A stretch of DNA of 64,000 nt. Source: Magnetospirillum sp. ME-1. Lineage in GTDB: Bacteria; Pseudomonadota; Alphaproteobacteria; Rhodospirillales; Magnetospirillaceae. The notes beneath the pieces were generated by a model, which was not told the DNA's origin, searched no databases, and saw only the letters and a program-made list of their open reading frames with translations. Of this stretch, positions 53,644 through 62,219 are shown piece by piece. The stretch spans positions 2,339,098 to 2,403,097 of the forward strand of contig NZ_CP015848.1 in the NCBI RefSeq assembly GCF_002105535.1, read 5' to 3'. A program made the position numbers and the translations under genes. Position 1 is the first letter of the stretch. The number at the start of each line of letters is the position of its first letter.

Positions 53644-54063
53644 TCAGTTCAGCAGAACCACCGAGCGGTGGGAGGCCAAGCGCGGGTCAAGCGACGGCCC
53701 TTCCGTGGGAAAGGCGGCGACAATGGTCTGCTGCTTCTTGGGGGAAAGAGCCCAGGGAGCCAGCGAGACGGGCAGAGCCATGTCCGAACCGAGGACGGTC
53801 TGCTGCTTGATGATCGGCGGAGCGGACTGGACCAGGGGGATATCGACGCAATCGATCGCCGCCGTCAGATGATGCTCGGCAGAAAGGCCATCCGTCGATC
53901 CGCGATCGTGATGCCGGGCTTGAGCGGCCTCGATGGCCAGATGCCCATCGCCGCCAAGGCACAAAGCGAATGCCCCGCCCGTCGGCCCCCCAAGCAGGAT
54001 CATCAGCAGGCTGAGCAGAGCAGCCAGCTTCCGAACCGGAAGGGTGGACATCAAACGGGACAC
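53644..54063 (-). CDS. exported protein at head of efflux operon, 139 aa
   Basis: The protein has a signal peptide (RKLAALLSLLMILLGGPTGG, AFA) and a mature part with LCLGGDGHLAIEAAQARHHD and CVDIPLVQSAP. These resemble small periplasmic proteins that open Czc/Cus-type operons in other bacteria. The histidines and two cysteines could bind metal. The start is taken as GTG 54063, preceded by AAAGGA. ATG 54105 is an alternative. The operon promoter should lie in 54064-54184. Confidence 0.62.
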   Translation of the reverse strand: MSRLMSTLPVRKLAALLSLLMILLGGPTGGAFALCLGGDGHLAIEAAQARHHDRGSTDGLSAEHHLTAAIDCVDIPLVQSAPPIIKQQTVLGSDMALPVSLAPWALSPKKQQTIVAAFPTEGPSLDPRLASHRSVVLLN

Positions 54064-54184
54064 CGAGGCGATCCTTTCAGCTATCACCATTGGGGTGGAT
54101 AGCATGCTGGAAACGGGCCGGCAAATGAACGCTTTTTAATCGCAGCGGGTTGAAGGAAGCCTTTCTTCCGTTCACCTATACCTA

Positions 54185-55453
54185 TCACACCAGCACCCGC
54201 GACACCGCCTCGACGGCCTTCATGCCTTGGCCAAAGCGGGCCATGGCTTCGCGGTTTGCCTTCAACTCGCCGTAGGGTAGGAAGCGGACCTGGAGGTCGC
54301 CGATACGGCTGAAGGCCGGGCGGGCCAATTGGGTGCGAACCTCGCCCTCGCGGTCGTCGGGGGCAACCAGGAACAGCCCGTTGGGGGAATGCAGATCGCT
54401 TCCGAGGGCAAGATCGAGCAGGCGGACGATGCCGGAGTAGATGGAGGTGGTGTGCTCGACCTCGAAGGCACCGACCACTTTGGATACTCCGCGCTCCAGC
54501 CACAGCACGTCGATCAAGCGGATGGCGTCGGCACCTGGGGCTTGGTCGATGGCCGGTGGCAGCACGGCAAGGCAGCCGTCTGACAAGCGTCCAGCGGCGA
54601 AGGCCCGGTTGCGGTCGTTGGAGGCGATCCAGACGTCGAAGCCGAGCGACCGTCCGAGGTCGCGCAGCCACGCCTGCACCTCGGTGTGGGTGAGATCGCT
54701 CTGGCGGGCGGCGGCCAGGATCTTTTCGGACTTAGCCCCTTCCGCGCGAACCTGAGCCAGATCGTTCTCCCAGGCCTTGCGGGCGGTCTCATCGTCGGCC
54801 AAGGGTGGCGGAGGATAGCGGCCACTTCCGATATCGAACAGGAAACCGGCGATGGCACCGAGGTCGTTGGATAGCAGATCCCGGTACTTGGCGTTGAGCG
54901 CCAGGATTCCGGCCCGCATGGCAAGGTATTCCCCCCACCGTCCCAGCTTGACCTTGGCTCCGGTCAGGGCGTTGTAGCCGTTGACGATGGCGGTGTTGAA
55001 CGGTGGGGTGATGGTCGGGTGATGGAAGTAGAGCAGATTGGCCACCGTCGGCCCCAATCCCTTGATGGCCTGGGAATCGAGCCTGCGGATGGCGGCGATC
55101 ACCGCATCCTCGCCGCTGCAGCAGGCGCAAGCGGCAAGGCAGCGGGCGAAGGCCAGCTGGTTGTCCCTGTTCTCATAGATGTCGGGAATCCGCAGCTTCG
55201 GCTTCCACAGGAAGGCATGATCCGCCCCCTTGAAGATCTGCCGCTGCTCGGCGATGGCACCCACCGCCGTTTCCAGCGACGACCCCTTGTAGACGTTGCC
55301 GAAGGTGCCGGTCTCAATCTCCGCCACCACCTGGGCGACGCCCCGGCGGATCGAGTGGAAGTTCTTCAGCCGCTCCTCCCACAGGAACCACAGGCGATAA
55401 GTGCCGCCGGGATCGTCGCGCCAGCGCGTCAGCAATTCACGGATAGGATCCAC
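54185..55453 (-). CDS. PD-(D/E)XK-like restriction-type endonuclease
   Basis: The 422-aa protein has a C-terminal half carrying RLIDVLWLERG and VVGAFEVEHTTSIYSGIVRL. This is an E-x-D-like and E-V-E arrangement typical of a restriction-endonuclease-like fold in proteins often annotated as type II restriction enzymes. The N-terminal half has GLGPTVANLLYFHHPTITPP, which resembles a helix-hairpin-helix DNA-glycosylase-like module. GTG 55453 is preceded by GGAG. A longer start at 55492 is possible. It is divergent from a methyltransferase gene that is not an obvious DNA methylase. Confidence 0.65.
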   Translation of the reverse strand: MDPIRELLTRWRDDPGGTYRLWFLWEERLKNFHSIRRGVAQVVAEIETGTFGNVYKGSSLETAVGAIAEQRQIFKGADHAFLWKPKLRIPDIYENRDNQLAFARCLAACACCSGEDAVIAAIRRLDSQAIKGLGPTVANLLYFHHPTITPPFNTAIVNGYNALTGAKVKLGRWGEYLAMRAGILALNAKYRDLLSNDLGAIAGFLFDIGSGRYPPPPLADDETARKAWENDLAQVRAEGAKSEKILAAARQSDLTHTEVQAWLRDLGRSLGFDVWIASNDRNRAFAAGRLSDGCLAVLPPAIDQAPGADAIRLIDVLWLERGVSKVVGAFEVEHTTSIYSGIVRLLDLALGSDLHSPNGLFLVAPDDREGEVRTQLARPAFSRIGDLQVRFLPYGELKANREAMARFGQGMKAVEAVSRVLV

Positions 55454-55655
55454 CGCCAGATCTCCAGCATTTTCCCCGCCCCTATGATGCAAGCATTCAT
55501 CGCATTTGCAACAAGCCCGCGCCCCTTGGACCGGGAAGGGGGAATGTAAAGTTTTGTAACCGTGGATAGAGGTAATATTTACACTTCATTACACCACCGA
55601 CCCTCCCGAAATCCGTATGGTCGGGCATGGTTTCCGAATGCCAAGGGGGGAATAC

Positions 55656-56735
55656 GTGGCGCAAGCGGATGTCATCGACCTGATCTTTACGGGCTTGGCC
55701 GCCCCAAATGCTAGTGAAGCCTATGTACGCCATGCGGCGGTAATCAACCGCAATGACGGCAGGATGTCGATCCTCAACCCGGAAGATCTGTCCCGGGGAT
55801 GCATCCACTTTCAGGACCAGTACCGGAAGCTGAATTTTGGCGCCGCACAACAGATGTTGGCGCTGATCGAACAGACGGTCCAGGTGGAGAAGGTCGCCAT
55901 CAAGATCCGCGAGGCGATCTATCCCAGACTGCTTGTCGCGGTCGGAGCACCGCAGGGAACCCCCATTCCCGATCTGATCTGGCAGCTCTACGCCATCTAC
56001 GCCAAATCGACCCCGGCCGAGATGATGGCGCTGGCGGCCCAGACCGGTGAAATTTTCGACACCGGCTGGAAGAATCTGGCGGCCGACGAGGACGATCTTT
56101 CGGTGGAGGCCCTGAAGAGTTTCTATGACAGCCTGCCTTTCCCGGTGGGCTGTACTTTCCGGAAATTGATCTCGGATAATCTGCAACTGGCGCTTCAGGC
56201 CCTGCCGTTCTGGGCGGTCACCCATATCAAACCGAAGGCGGCTTTCGACTTCGGCGGCAATTCCGGCCTGATGACCACCCTGATGGCCACCACCGGCACG
56301 GGGCGCTGCCTGCTGGTCGATTTCTCCAGCAAAATGCTGGACTTTGCCCGCTGGAAAGACCGGCGGATGGGCGTCACCAACGTCGAGTACCTGGAACTAG
56401 ACGCTGCCATGTCTAGCCTTCCCCATCCATTCAAGGAAAGCTTCGACTTCGGCGTCTGCACCGAGGTGATGGAGCACATTTTCGACGTCGAGAAGGCGGT
56501 GGCGACCATGGCGGCCCTGCTGAAGAAGGACGGGTTGCTGTTCTTCTCCGCCTCGTTCGGTCATTACCCCTATCCGTCCCACCTGCGCCGCAACGTGGTG
56601 TTCGCTGGCAAGGAGGACGATCTGCTGCGCCGCCATGGGCTCCAACCGGTTGACGCCTCCTTCCCGTTCCCCATGGCGCCCAACCAAAAGCTCTACAAGA
56701 AGGTCGTCAGTTCGACCAGCACACATCGGCGGTGA
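55656..56735 (+). CDS. class I SAM-dependent methyltransferase
   Basis: The 359-aa protein has a C-terminal Rossmann domain with motif I FDFGGNSGLMTTLMAT (about residue 195), an acidic strand end LLVDFSSKM and a post-I segment FDFGVCTEVMEHIFDVEKAV. This is the shape of small-molecule or lipid methyltransferases, not DNA methylases. The N-terminal 180 residues are helical and may select the substrate. The GTG at 55656 follows AGGGGGG. The frame is open upstream to 55617. Confidence 0.8.
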   Translation: MAQADVIDLIFTGLAAPNASEAYVRHAAVINRNDGRMSILNPEDLSRGCIHFQDQYRKLNFGAAQQMLALIEQTVQVEKVAIKIREAIYPRLLVAVGAPQGTPIPDLIWQLYAIYAKSTPAEMMALAAQTGEIFDTGWKNLAADEDDLSVEALKSFYDSLPFPVGCTFRKLISDNLQLALQALPFWAVTHIKPKAAFDFGGNSGLMTTLMATTGTGRCLLVDFSSKMLDFARWKDRRMGVTNVEYLELDAAMSSLPHPFKESFDFGVCTEVMEHIFDVEKAVATMAALLKKDGLLFFSASFGHYPYPSHLRRNVVFAGKEDDLLRRHGLQPVDASFPFPMAPNQKLYKKVVSSTSTHRR

Positions 56736-56762
56736 GCGGTGGTCGTGCTGGAGGAGGCCGGT

Positions 56763-57071
56763 ATGCTGCGGATCACCGTTCGCTTCGGCCGAACCTCCAG
56801 ATCGGTAATGACGGCAATCGCCCTCGCCCAACTGGGCTTTTCCCGAGGATGGCGGGGGCAATGTCTGGAGTGGGTGACGACGGTCGACGAGGCCGCCGCC
56901 CCCGGTCTTTTCATGGATGTCTCCAACGTCCTGGCGACGGCCCATCCGGTCGCATTGCTTGACGCGGACTATTCTCGGGACGACGCCGTCGTGGTCGAGA
57001 TCGCCGATTGCCGCCGGATGATCTTCCAGCAAATCCGATTGCCGACTCAACCATCACCTCAGCCAAGATAG
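56763..57071 (+). CDS. hypothetical protein, 102 aa
   Basis: No family was recognised. The protein is mixed alpha/beta (MLRITVRFGRTSRSVMTAIA, DEAAAPGLFMDVSNVLATAH). The ATG at 56763 follows GGAGGAGG, 27 bp after the methyltransferase stop on the same strand, which favours a real cotranscribed gene. Confidence 0.5.
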   Translation: MLRITVRFGRTSRSVMTAIALAQLGFSRGWRGQCLEWVTTVDEAAAPGLFMDVSNVLATAHPVALLDADYSRDDAVVVEIADCRRMIFQQIRLPTQPSPQPR

Positions 57072-57099
57072 AAGCTCCCTAGCGGCTTGTTCACTCCAA

Positions 57100-57153
57100 A
57101 TCCTACGCCATGCCCAAGGTGAACTGCGCTATTCCTCCGCCTCGCAGGGATAG
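57100..57153 (+). pseudogene. remnant of a CDF transporter 3' end
   Basis: The last 17 codons plus stop translate as ILRHAQGELRYSSASQG and match the C-terminus VLRHALAELRYSPVVQG of the CDF protein at 45699-46334. Nothing upstream continues the frame as a transporter. As in the intact copy, the convergent Rap1a/Tai-like gene overlaps this end. Confidence 0.75.
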
Positions 57154-57629
57154 GTTTTGCGGATATAAAGGATGAAGGCCCGTGGCGCGCTGAGGCGGAA
57201 GATATCATCGACGCCCTCGCGGTCGAGAACCTCCAGCCATTCCAGTAGACCTGCCAGCAATTTCTCGTCTTTAACCCCGGAGGGCATGCAGACCTGGTGC
57301 TCCTGATACATGGGGGCCATCACCCGGATGGTCTCGAAGATAGCCGCAGTAGCCGCCAAACATTTAGCGGCATTGTTGACTACGTAGATATCCTCGGGGG
57401 ACAGGGGGCGCTTGCCCAGTTCGCTGTCGAGAATTAGAAGTCTCTTGACCTCGCCGCACAGCCCCAGCAGATGCGACAGTGGCAGGGCACGGGTGCTGGC
57501 CAGACGTTCCCGTGGCGGTGCGGCAGGCTGCTCCCCGATAGGGCTGGAGACCTGTTCTCGCGCCGATGTCGGCCATGGCAGCAGGATGGTGCAGACGACC
57601 AAAGCCACGAGCCGGCCCCAGATCATCAT
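57129..57629 (-). CDS. secreted Rap1a/Tai-like protein, paralogue of 46310
   Basis: The 166-aa protein has a signal peptide (LVALVVCTILLPWPTSA). It is similar along its whole length to 46310-46807, for example TRALPLS-x-LLGLCGEVK, FETIRVMAP, CMPSGVKD and DDIFRLSAP. All four mature cysteines are kept. The start ATG lies in the stop codon of fliQ (4-bp overlap), so it is cotranscribed with fliQ rather than with metal genes. The function is unknown. Confidence 0.68.
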   Translation of the reverse strand: MMIWGRLVALVVCTILLPWPTSAREQVSSPIGEQPAAPPRERLASTRALPLSHLLGLCGEVKRLLILDSELGKRPLSPEDIYVVNNAAKCLAATAAIFETIRVMAPMYQEHQVCMPSGVKDEKLLAGLLEWLEVLDREGVDDIFRLSAPRAFILYIRKTYPCEAEE

Positions 57630-57901
57630 GGGGACACCCCGCCGCTAATTATGCGGTCCATGAGTTGGCGAGTGAAATTGATAAGCTCCTGGAGCATGAA
57701 TGATCCAAAGATTAGGATCGCGGCCCCGGTCGCAATAAATTTCGGCACAAAAGTGATTGTCTGCTCCATGATTTGGGTCAGCGTCTGGATTAGAGAGATA
57801 AGCAAGCCAACGGCTAACCCTATAATCAAAGCAGGGGCGGACATCTTTATGAAAACGATCATGCTTTCTCTTGCCAGGTCAATCAGCTCCGCCTCAGTCA
57901 T
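57626..57901 (-). CDS. fliQ: flagellar export apparatus protein FliQ
   Basis: The 91-aa protein has two membrane helices and the FliQ pattern SAPALIIGLAVGLLISLIQT, LTQIMEQTITFVPK. Normal FliQ is about 88-90 residues. It is part of the type III export gate with FliP and FliR. Neither fliP nor fliR is adjacent. The following gene is a Rap1a/Tai-like gene, so this is a displaced or second copy. Confidence 0.92.
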   Translation of the reverse strand: MTEAELIDLARESMIVFIKMSAPALIIGLAVGLLISLIQTLTQIMEQTITFVPKFIATGAAILIFGSFMLQELINFTRQLMDRIISGGVSP

Positions 57902-58221
57902 AATATGTCACCACAGAAGATAATTCAGGCCCATGTTGTGCTCGGCCTTATCGTCAGCGGTTATTGTAGATTATTTGTAAGTATATGCGCTGGCTTTATG
58001 GTAAGGTTTTGTAAACAACGGCGACACATAAAACAACTTGGAGGCATCAACCTGGTAATTTATTATCAAAAATATTCAAATCTATAGCGCCCACTGAAAT
58101 CGCGCCACGATCAGAAGCTGTTCCGGCGCCTCATTACAGGCTTACATCTTGATCGTAGCGCCCAAGCACCAACAAACCGGCGTATGATGCGGCAGGCATT
58201 CCATGCTGGAGAGGCCTGGGT
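57902..58221. other. AT-rich gene-free stretch
   Basis: These 320 bp between 58222 and fliQ are much richer in A and T than their surroundings, especially 57950-58090. A 60-codon plus-strand frame here has no ribosome binding site and an odd composition, and I reject it. fliE would be expected at this place in an alphaproteobacterial flgBC-fliE-fliQ group, and no trace of it is evident. The stretch may hold the fliQ promoter. Confidence 0.5.
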
Positions 58222-58593
58222 CTACTTCTGGACCCCATGGCTTTCTGGATGAGGCAGGGCGGCAAGGTCGAAATGCCGCCGAACCAGATTCAACTCGTTG
58301 AGGCCTTCGTGGGTTTTTCCTTCCCGGCACAGCCTCGCCGCGCGATGCAACTCCTGCCGGATCGAGTCGATCTCGGAGACCGGATACCACTTCCCGTTGT
58401 CGAGCTTGACCGGGGGCTGTCCGGGCCGGCCGATTGCTCCCATGGGGGCGCCCCGCAGGTTGGCACCGAGTTCGTCAAGTTGGGTCTGGCAGGCTTCGGC
58501 CTCGGTAACCTCTCCGGCATGGACCGTTCCCAGGGAGAATGGCAGCGCCAGTAAGGCGACCGCCAGGGCGGGAATGAGCCGTGATGCCGCCAT
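58222..58593 (-). CDS. exported hypothetical protein, 123 aa
   Basis: A signal peptide (ALAVALLALPFSLGTVHAGE) precedes a helical mature part with two cysteines (AEACQTQLDELGANLRGAP, ARLCREGKTHEGLNELNLV). No family was recognised. It lies 21 bp downstream of flgC on the same strand, where fliE is usual. FliE has no signal peptide, so this is not fliE. Confidence 0.65.
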   Translation of the reverse strand: MAASRLIPALAVALLALPFSLGTVHAGEVTEAEACQTQLDELGANLRGAPMGAIGRPGQPPVKLDNGKWYPVSEIDSIRQELHRAARLCREGKTHEGLNELNLVRRHFDLAALPHPESHGVQK

Positions 58594-58614
58594 GTGAGCC
58601 TCCTCTGGTTCGGC

Positions 58615-59031
58615 CTATTTGAGCAGGTCCATGGTCCGGTCCATCATCGCCCGAGAGGTCTGGATCACCTGGAGATTGGCCTCGTAGCTGCGCTGCGCCT
58701 CGCGCATGTCCATCATTTCGATCAGCGGGTTGACGTTGGGGGCCAGCACATAGCCGTCGCGGTCGGCGGCGGGATGCTTGGGATCGTAGCGCCGCTGGAA
58801 TTCGGCGCTATCGGGGCGGACCTTGTCCACCTTGACCAGCTTGGTTCCCATCTCGCGGTCGAGTTCGTTCTTGAAGGTCACCGTCTTGCGTTGGTAGGGC
58901 AGTCCCTCGGGGGTCTGGGCCAGGGAATCGGCATTGGCGAGGTTCTCGGAAATCACCCGCAGCCGCTGCGTCTGAACCTTCAGACCGGACTGGGCGATCT
59001 TCGAACTGTTCATCAAGGGGTCCATGACCAT
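58615..59031 (-). CDS. flgC: flagellar proximal rod protein FlgC
   Basis: The 138-aa protein has the rod signature in the N-terminus (QRLRVISENLANADSLAQTP), then RKTVTFKNEL, and the conserved C-terminus YVLAPNVNPLIEMMDMREAQ and ANLQVIQTSRAMMDRTMDLL. The length is normal. It follows flgB by 5 bp. Start 59031 or 59025. Confidence 0.93.
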   Translation of the reverse strand: MVMDPLMNSSKIAQSGLKVQTQRLRVISENLANADSLAQTPEGLPYQRKTVTFKNELDREMGTKLVKVDKVRPDSAEFQRRYDPKHPAADRDGYVLAPNVNPLIEMMDMREAQRSYEANLQVIQTSRAMMDRTMDLLK

Positions 59032-59036
59032 TCTCC

Positions 59037-59435
59037 TCAGACGCCTGTACGACCGAGCGCCAGGCGCATCATCTTCAGGTTCTTCTGATAGATGTCGGCG
59101 GCCATATTGTGGGCGCCCTTGGTGTCGTTGATCTTCGCCATCTGCTCTTCCAGAATCACGCCGTTGCCGTTCGGGGTGCTCTCGAAGGGCTTGCGCATGG
59201 TTTCGACGACAAGGGAATTACTGGCCGGAGCGGCGATATGCTGGGGCTGGGTGGTGGCGAGCGGTGGCGCCTGGACCTCGGCCAGCATGTCCTTGAAGTC
59301 GAATTTCTTGACGTCCTTGGGCAGATAGCGCGGGGTGTTGGCGTTGGCCACGTTCCCGGCCAGCACCTCCTGTCGTTGGGCGGCCCAGTCCATGCGCGCC
59401 CGAGCCATCTTGAAGATCGTGAGCTGGTCGAGCAT
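59037..59435 (-). CDS. flgB: flagellar proximal rod protein FlgB
   Basis: The 132-aa protein has the N-terminal rod motif (QRQEVLAGNVANANTPRYLP) and the C-terminal NMAADIYQKNLKMMRLALGR. It builds the proximal rod with FlgC and FliE. It is the first gene of this orphan flagellar group. IS1380-family copy 1 begins about 97 bp upstream, so its promoter may be altered. Confidence 0.92.
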   Translation of the reverse strand: MLDQLTIFKMARARMDWAAQRQEVLAGNVANANTPRYLPKDVKKFDFKDMLAEVQAPPLATTQPQHIAAPASNSLVVETMRKPFESTPNGNGVILEEQMAKINDTKGAHNMAADIYQKNLKMMRLALGRTGV

Positions 59436-59531
59436 GTCTTAGCCCTCCCAACCCTTTGGCGTTTCAGTGACGGTCGTTTTCATGGCGATCTCCCTCCCTT
59501 GGGAGCATCCATCACAGCATCGCTATGTAAA

Positions 59532-61200
59532 CCGACATTTCCCATATGGGCGATCCATCCACCCCTGATTGACGCCAGAATAGCCAAATTCCGGCCCAAC
59601 CGGAAGGCGGAATGGCGCGGCGATAGCCGCCGCAGCAGCAAAATCGCCACCTCGACCGCCAGGGTCGGCTCCGCTGGCGTGATCCCAGCTTGTTTTGCGA
59701 TGGCGCGGGCACACTTCGCCTGTCATCCGCCTCTTGCCGACGCTCCCAGCTATCAACATGGCGCTGGCTCTCGTGGTCGAAGATCGTCGATCATGTCGAG
59801 GATACGGCGGAACAGGTCTCGCGGCACCGCTACCTCGGCCATCTGGAAGACGGCGTAGCGGGCGTGGCCGATGACCTTGGCTCCGATCTTCACCACCTTT
59901 TCGCGGATGGTGGTGAGCGACCAGCTTTCCAACTCTTCCGGCAAGGCCAGGGTGCGCAGGAAGTTGGAGAGGTTGTAGGCCAGGGCGTGAAGCTGAAGCC
60001 GCACCGCGTTGGCCTTCATCGTCCGGCAAGACAGCCGGGTCCACTTCACCGCGTTCTTGCCCTCCTTGATGTACTGCTCCGCCGTGCCACGCTGGTTGTA
60101 GAAGGCGGTCACGCGGGCTGCGGGTCGGGTAAGGTTAGTGACAATGAAGCCGACCCGTGGATACAGTTCGCCGGGATGCCATTCGACCTTGGCGACCACG
60201 CGGCGCTTCCGGCTCCATGACTTGGCCTGATAGCTGAAGCTGGCGTAGAACCGCTGGACGTATTTCGGAGGACGACCGACCGGGCGCTTGAGCAGGTGGG
60301 CGATGTGGCTCTGAAGGACCGTGTTGGCCTTGAGGCGGATGGTGTACTTGTAGCCCTCGGCCTCCAAATAGTCGTACAGGTCGGGCAAGGCGAAAGCCGC
60401 ATCGCCCCGGAAGAACCGCCGCTTGGTCTTGTCACGATACCGCGTCACCACAGGTTCCAGCACCGAGCGCCAGTCATCGGCGCTGTGGACGTTGCCGGAT
60501 CGAAGGGCGCTGCGTTCAAGGTCGCCAAACTGGTTGAACACGAACAGCGGATGGTAGCAGGTGCAGCCGAAATGGCCGTTGTAGGCGGTGCCTTCCTGCT
60601 CACCATGGGTCGGGCTGACGCTGCTGTCCATGTCCAGCACCACGACGTTGGTGGGACGGCGGGCATGAACCGCGTCGATCCATTTCCCTGACAAGTCAGT
60701 CAGAGCAGCGAGGTTCGGCTTGCCGGTCAGCACCCCGGTCTCGAACCGCCCCATCTGGCTGGTGGACGCGGCCTCCTTGGTCACAGCCCTGCCGCCGACG
60801 ATCCAGCGCATCGCCGGATCATGGCCGAGGCGGTCGGCATCGTTGACATCCTCGTACCCGGCGAGGCGGCCGAACACCGATTGCCGAAACTGCGCCGTCA
60901 GGGTGTGACGGTTGTTCTTGCCGGTCCTGTTGTCGGCCAGCACCTGCCCGGCCATCTCGGTCAGGCCGAGGGCGTCGTCCAGATCCCGGAAGGCGAGCAG
61001 CCCGGCGTCCGATGTCACCTTCGAGCCGTGGAACTCCAGCTTGAGGCGGCGGTCAAAAGCGACCCGCAGATCGCCAGATTCCGTTTCACCCGCCGCCATC
61101 TCCATAAACAGCCCCTCAGATCGTCCGTACAGCCTTGATTTCTATATCAGATTTGGCAGCCGCCGTCACGTAATCGCAGCGCCATCTGGGAAATCCGGGC
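59532..61200 (-). mobile_element. IS1380-family element, copy 1
   Basis: The ends are imperfect inverted repeats: the left begins CCGACATTTCCCATATGG and the right end, read inward, CCCGGATTTCCCAGATGG. The element holds one intact transposase on the minus strand and about 220 bp of non-coding DNA at its left end. It is nearly identical to 62220-63888 except at about 59614-59700. No matching target duplication is visible. Confidence 0.82.
59753..61105 (-). CDS. IS1380-family transposase, copy 1
   Basis: This 450-aa DDE transposase has an N-terminal beta/helical region (KVTSDAGLLAFRDLDDALGL), catalytic Asp in NVVVLDMDSSVSPTHGEQEG, a second acidic region RRFFRGDAAFALPDLYDYLE and Glu in YNQRGTAEQYIKEGKNAVKW. 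It is intact. It differs from copy 2 at five residues only. Confidence 0.92.
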   Translation of the reverse strand: MEMAAGETESGDLRVAFDRRLKLEFHGSKVTSDAGLLAFRDLDDALGLTEMAGQVLADNRTGKNNRHTLTAQFRQSVFGRLAGYEDVNDADRLGHDPAMRWIVGGRAVTKEAASTSQMGRFETGVLTGKPNLAALTDLSGKWIDAVHARRPTNVVVLDMDSSVSPTHGEQEGTAYNGHFGCTCYHPLFVFNQFGDLERSALRSGNVHSADDWRSVLEPVVTRYRDKTKRRFFRGDAAFALPDLYDYLEAEGYKYTIRLKANTVLQSHIAHLLKRPVGRPPKYVQRFYASFSYQAKSWSRKRRVVAKVEWHPGELYPRVGFIVTNLTRPAARVTAFYNQRGTAEQYIKEGKNAVKWTRLSCRTMKANAVRLQLHALAYNLSNFLRTLALPEELESWSLTTIREKVVKIGAKVIGHARYAVFQMAEVAVPRDLFRRILDMIDDLRPREPAPC

Positions 61201-61217
61201 TTTAGCATGTAGAAAAG

Positions 61218-61706
61218 CTACACTTCAAGTTCATTGCCATCTTCATCAGACAGATAAATTAATGGCCGACTATCTACATTGTCGTTTGTCAGATACCCAC
61301 AGTATTGCTTGTCAATTGTTTGAATATGCCCCACGATCCATCGCTCGACGAGGCCACTTAATGTTCCTGCAATATCCTTATTTCCACCTCTGTAATCTTG
61401 TGCGATTTGATGTGCTTTCGCGGCAAAAGCTTCATGCGCAGCAAGATGCTCGCCCAAAAAGGGGTAGTTCACGGCGGCCATTGCCATCTCTTCACGTAGG
61501 AAATGGCCTTCTACGTATTCTTCAAGTACGTTAATCGCCGTTTCGATCAAGTAATCATTCCCTTCCTCTGGACCTTCAATAACATCGCGGAGCAGTTCGG
61601 CCAGTCTAAAGAAGGCTTGATGGTCCTCGTCAATGATGTCCACTCCAACAGAAAAGTCTGGGGACCACCCAGTGGGTGTAGCTTCCTTTTCAGTGCCTTC
61701 AGTCAT
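61218..61706 (-). CDS. bacteriohemerythrin
   Basis: The 162-aa protein is a stand-alone hemerythrin: W-S-x-DFSVGVDIIDEDHQAFF, YVEGHFLREEMAM, LAAHEAFAAKAHQ and RWIVGHIQTIDKQY provide the His and acidic ligands of the di-iron oxygen site. A 25-residue acidic tail follows. It probably carries or senses oxygen. The start is ATG 61706 after AAGG. It sits between two IS copies with a CheY-like gene 56 bp upstream on the same strand. Confidence 0.93.
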   Translation of the reverse strand: MTEGTEKEATPTGWSPDFSVGVDIIDEDHQAFFRLAELLRDVIEGPEEGNDYLIETAINVLEEYVEGHFLREEMAMAAVNYPFLGEHLAAHEAFAAKAHQIAQDYRGGNKDIAGTLSGLVERWIVGHIQTIDKQYCGYLTNDNVDSRPLIYLSDEDGNELEV

Positions 61707-61761
61707 ATGCACCACCTTGAAGATCAGAAAACAAATAGAAATTCATGCGACCTGTTTTCGG

Positions 61762-62148
61762 TCAAGCTGGCCCAAGAATTTTTACTATTCCAGAATGAAG
61801 TTTTTTGATCGAAAAAGGCTTTTCTAGGAACAAGTCCACGCCTGCCTCGTATGCGTTTTTTTCAGCATCTGTGCCCACCATCCCAGTTAGTAGGACGATT
61901 GGAATTTTTTGATCAATGCCATCAATCCCTGAGCGAATGCGTTGAGTGCATTCAAGCCCGTCCATCACGTCCATCTTCCAGTCCATAATGACTAAGTGCG
62001 GAGACGTCTCACGGATCTTGGCAATCGCATCTTCGCCATTGATTGCCTGGACGATATCCTTGATGCCGATGCCTTTAAGGACCTCGAAAATCAAAGTGCG
62101 TGTGGGCGGATTGTCGTCAACAATCACCGCAGTCTTTACCTTATTCAT
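61762..62148 (-). CDS. CheY-like single-domain response regulator
   Basis: The 128-aa receiver domain has acidic D11-D12 (VIVDDNPPTR), phosphorylatable D56 (LVIMDWKMD), T88 (VLLTGMVG) and K110 (FLEKPFS). No output domain is present. The start ATG at 62148 follows GAGGGCGG. It lies 55 bp upstream of the hemerythrin gene and is likely cotranscribed with it. Its kinase is not in the window. Confidence 0.93.
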   Translation of the reverse strand: MNKVKTAVIVDDNPPTRTLIFEVLKGIGIKDIVQAINGEDAIAKIRETSPHLVIMDWKMDVMDGLECTQRIRSGIDGIDQKIPIVLLTGMVGTDAEKNAYEAGVDLFLEKPFSIKKLHSGIVKILGPA

Positions 62149-62219
62149 CTGCCGCCCTCGAAAAATTGCGGGAGCCAAAAATGCCCGCTCTGTGGTCATT
62201 GATTCGCACAAACTCTAAA

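Noticed and set aside
57905..58087. 60-codon plus-strand frame in AT-rich DNA
   Set aside because: It has no ribosome binding site and no similarity, and it lies where a promoter for fliQ is expected.
59532..61200. Target duplication at IS1380 copy 1 (TAAA left, TTTA right)
   Set aside because: These are complementary, not direct, repeats, so they do not count as a target duplication.
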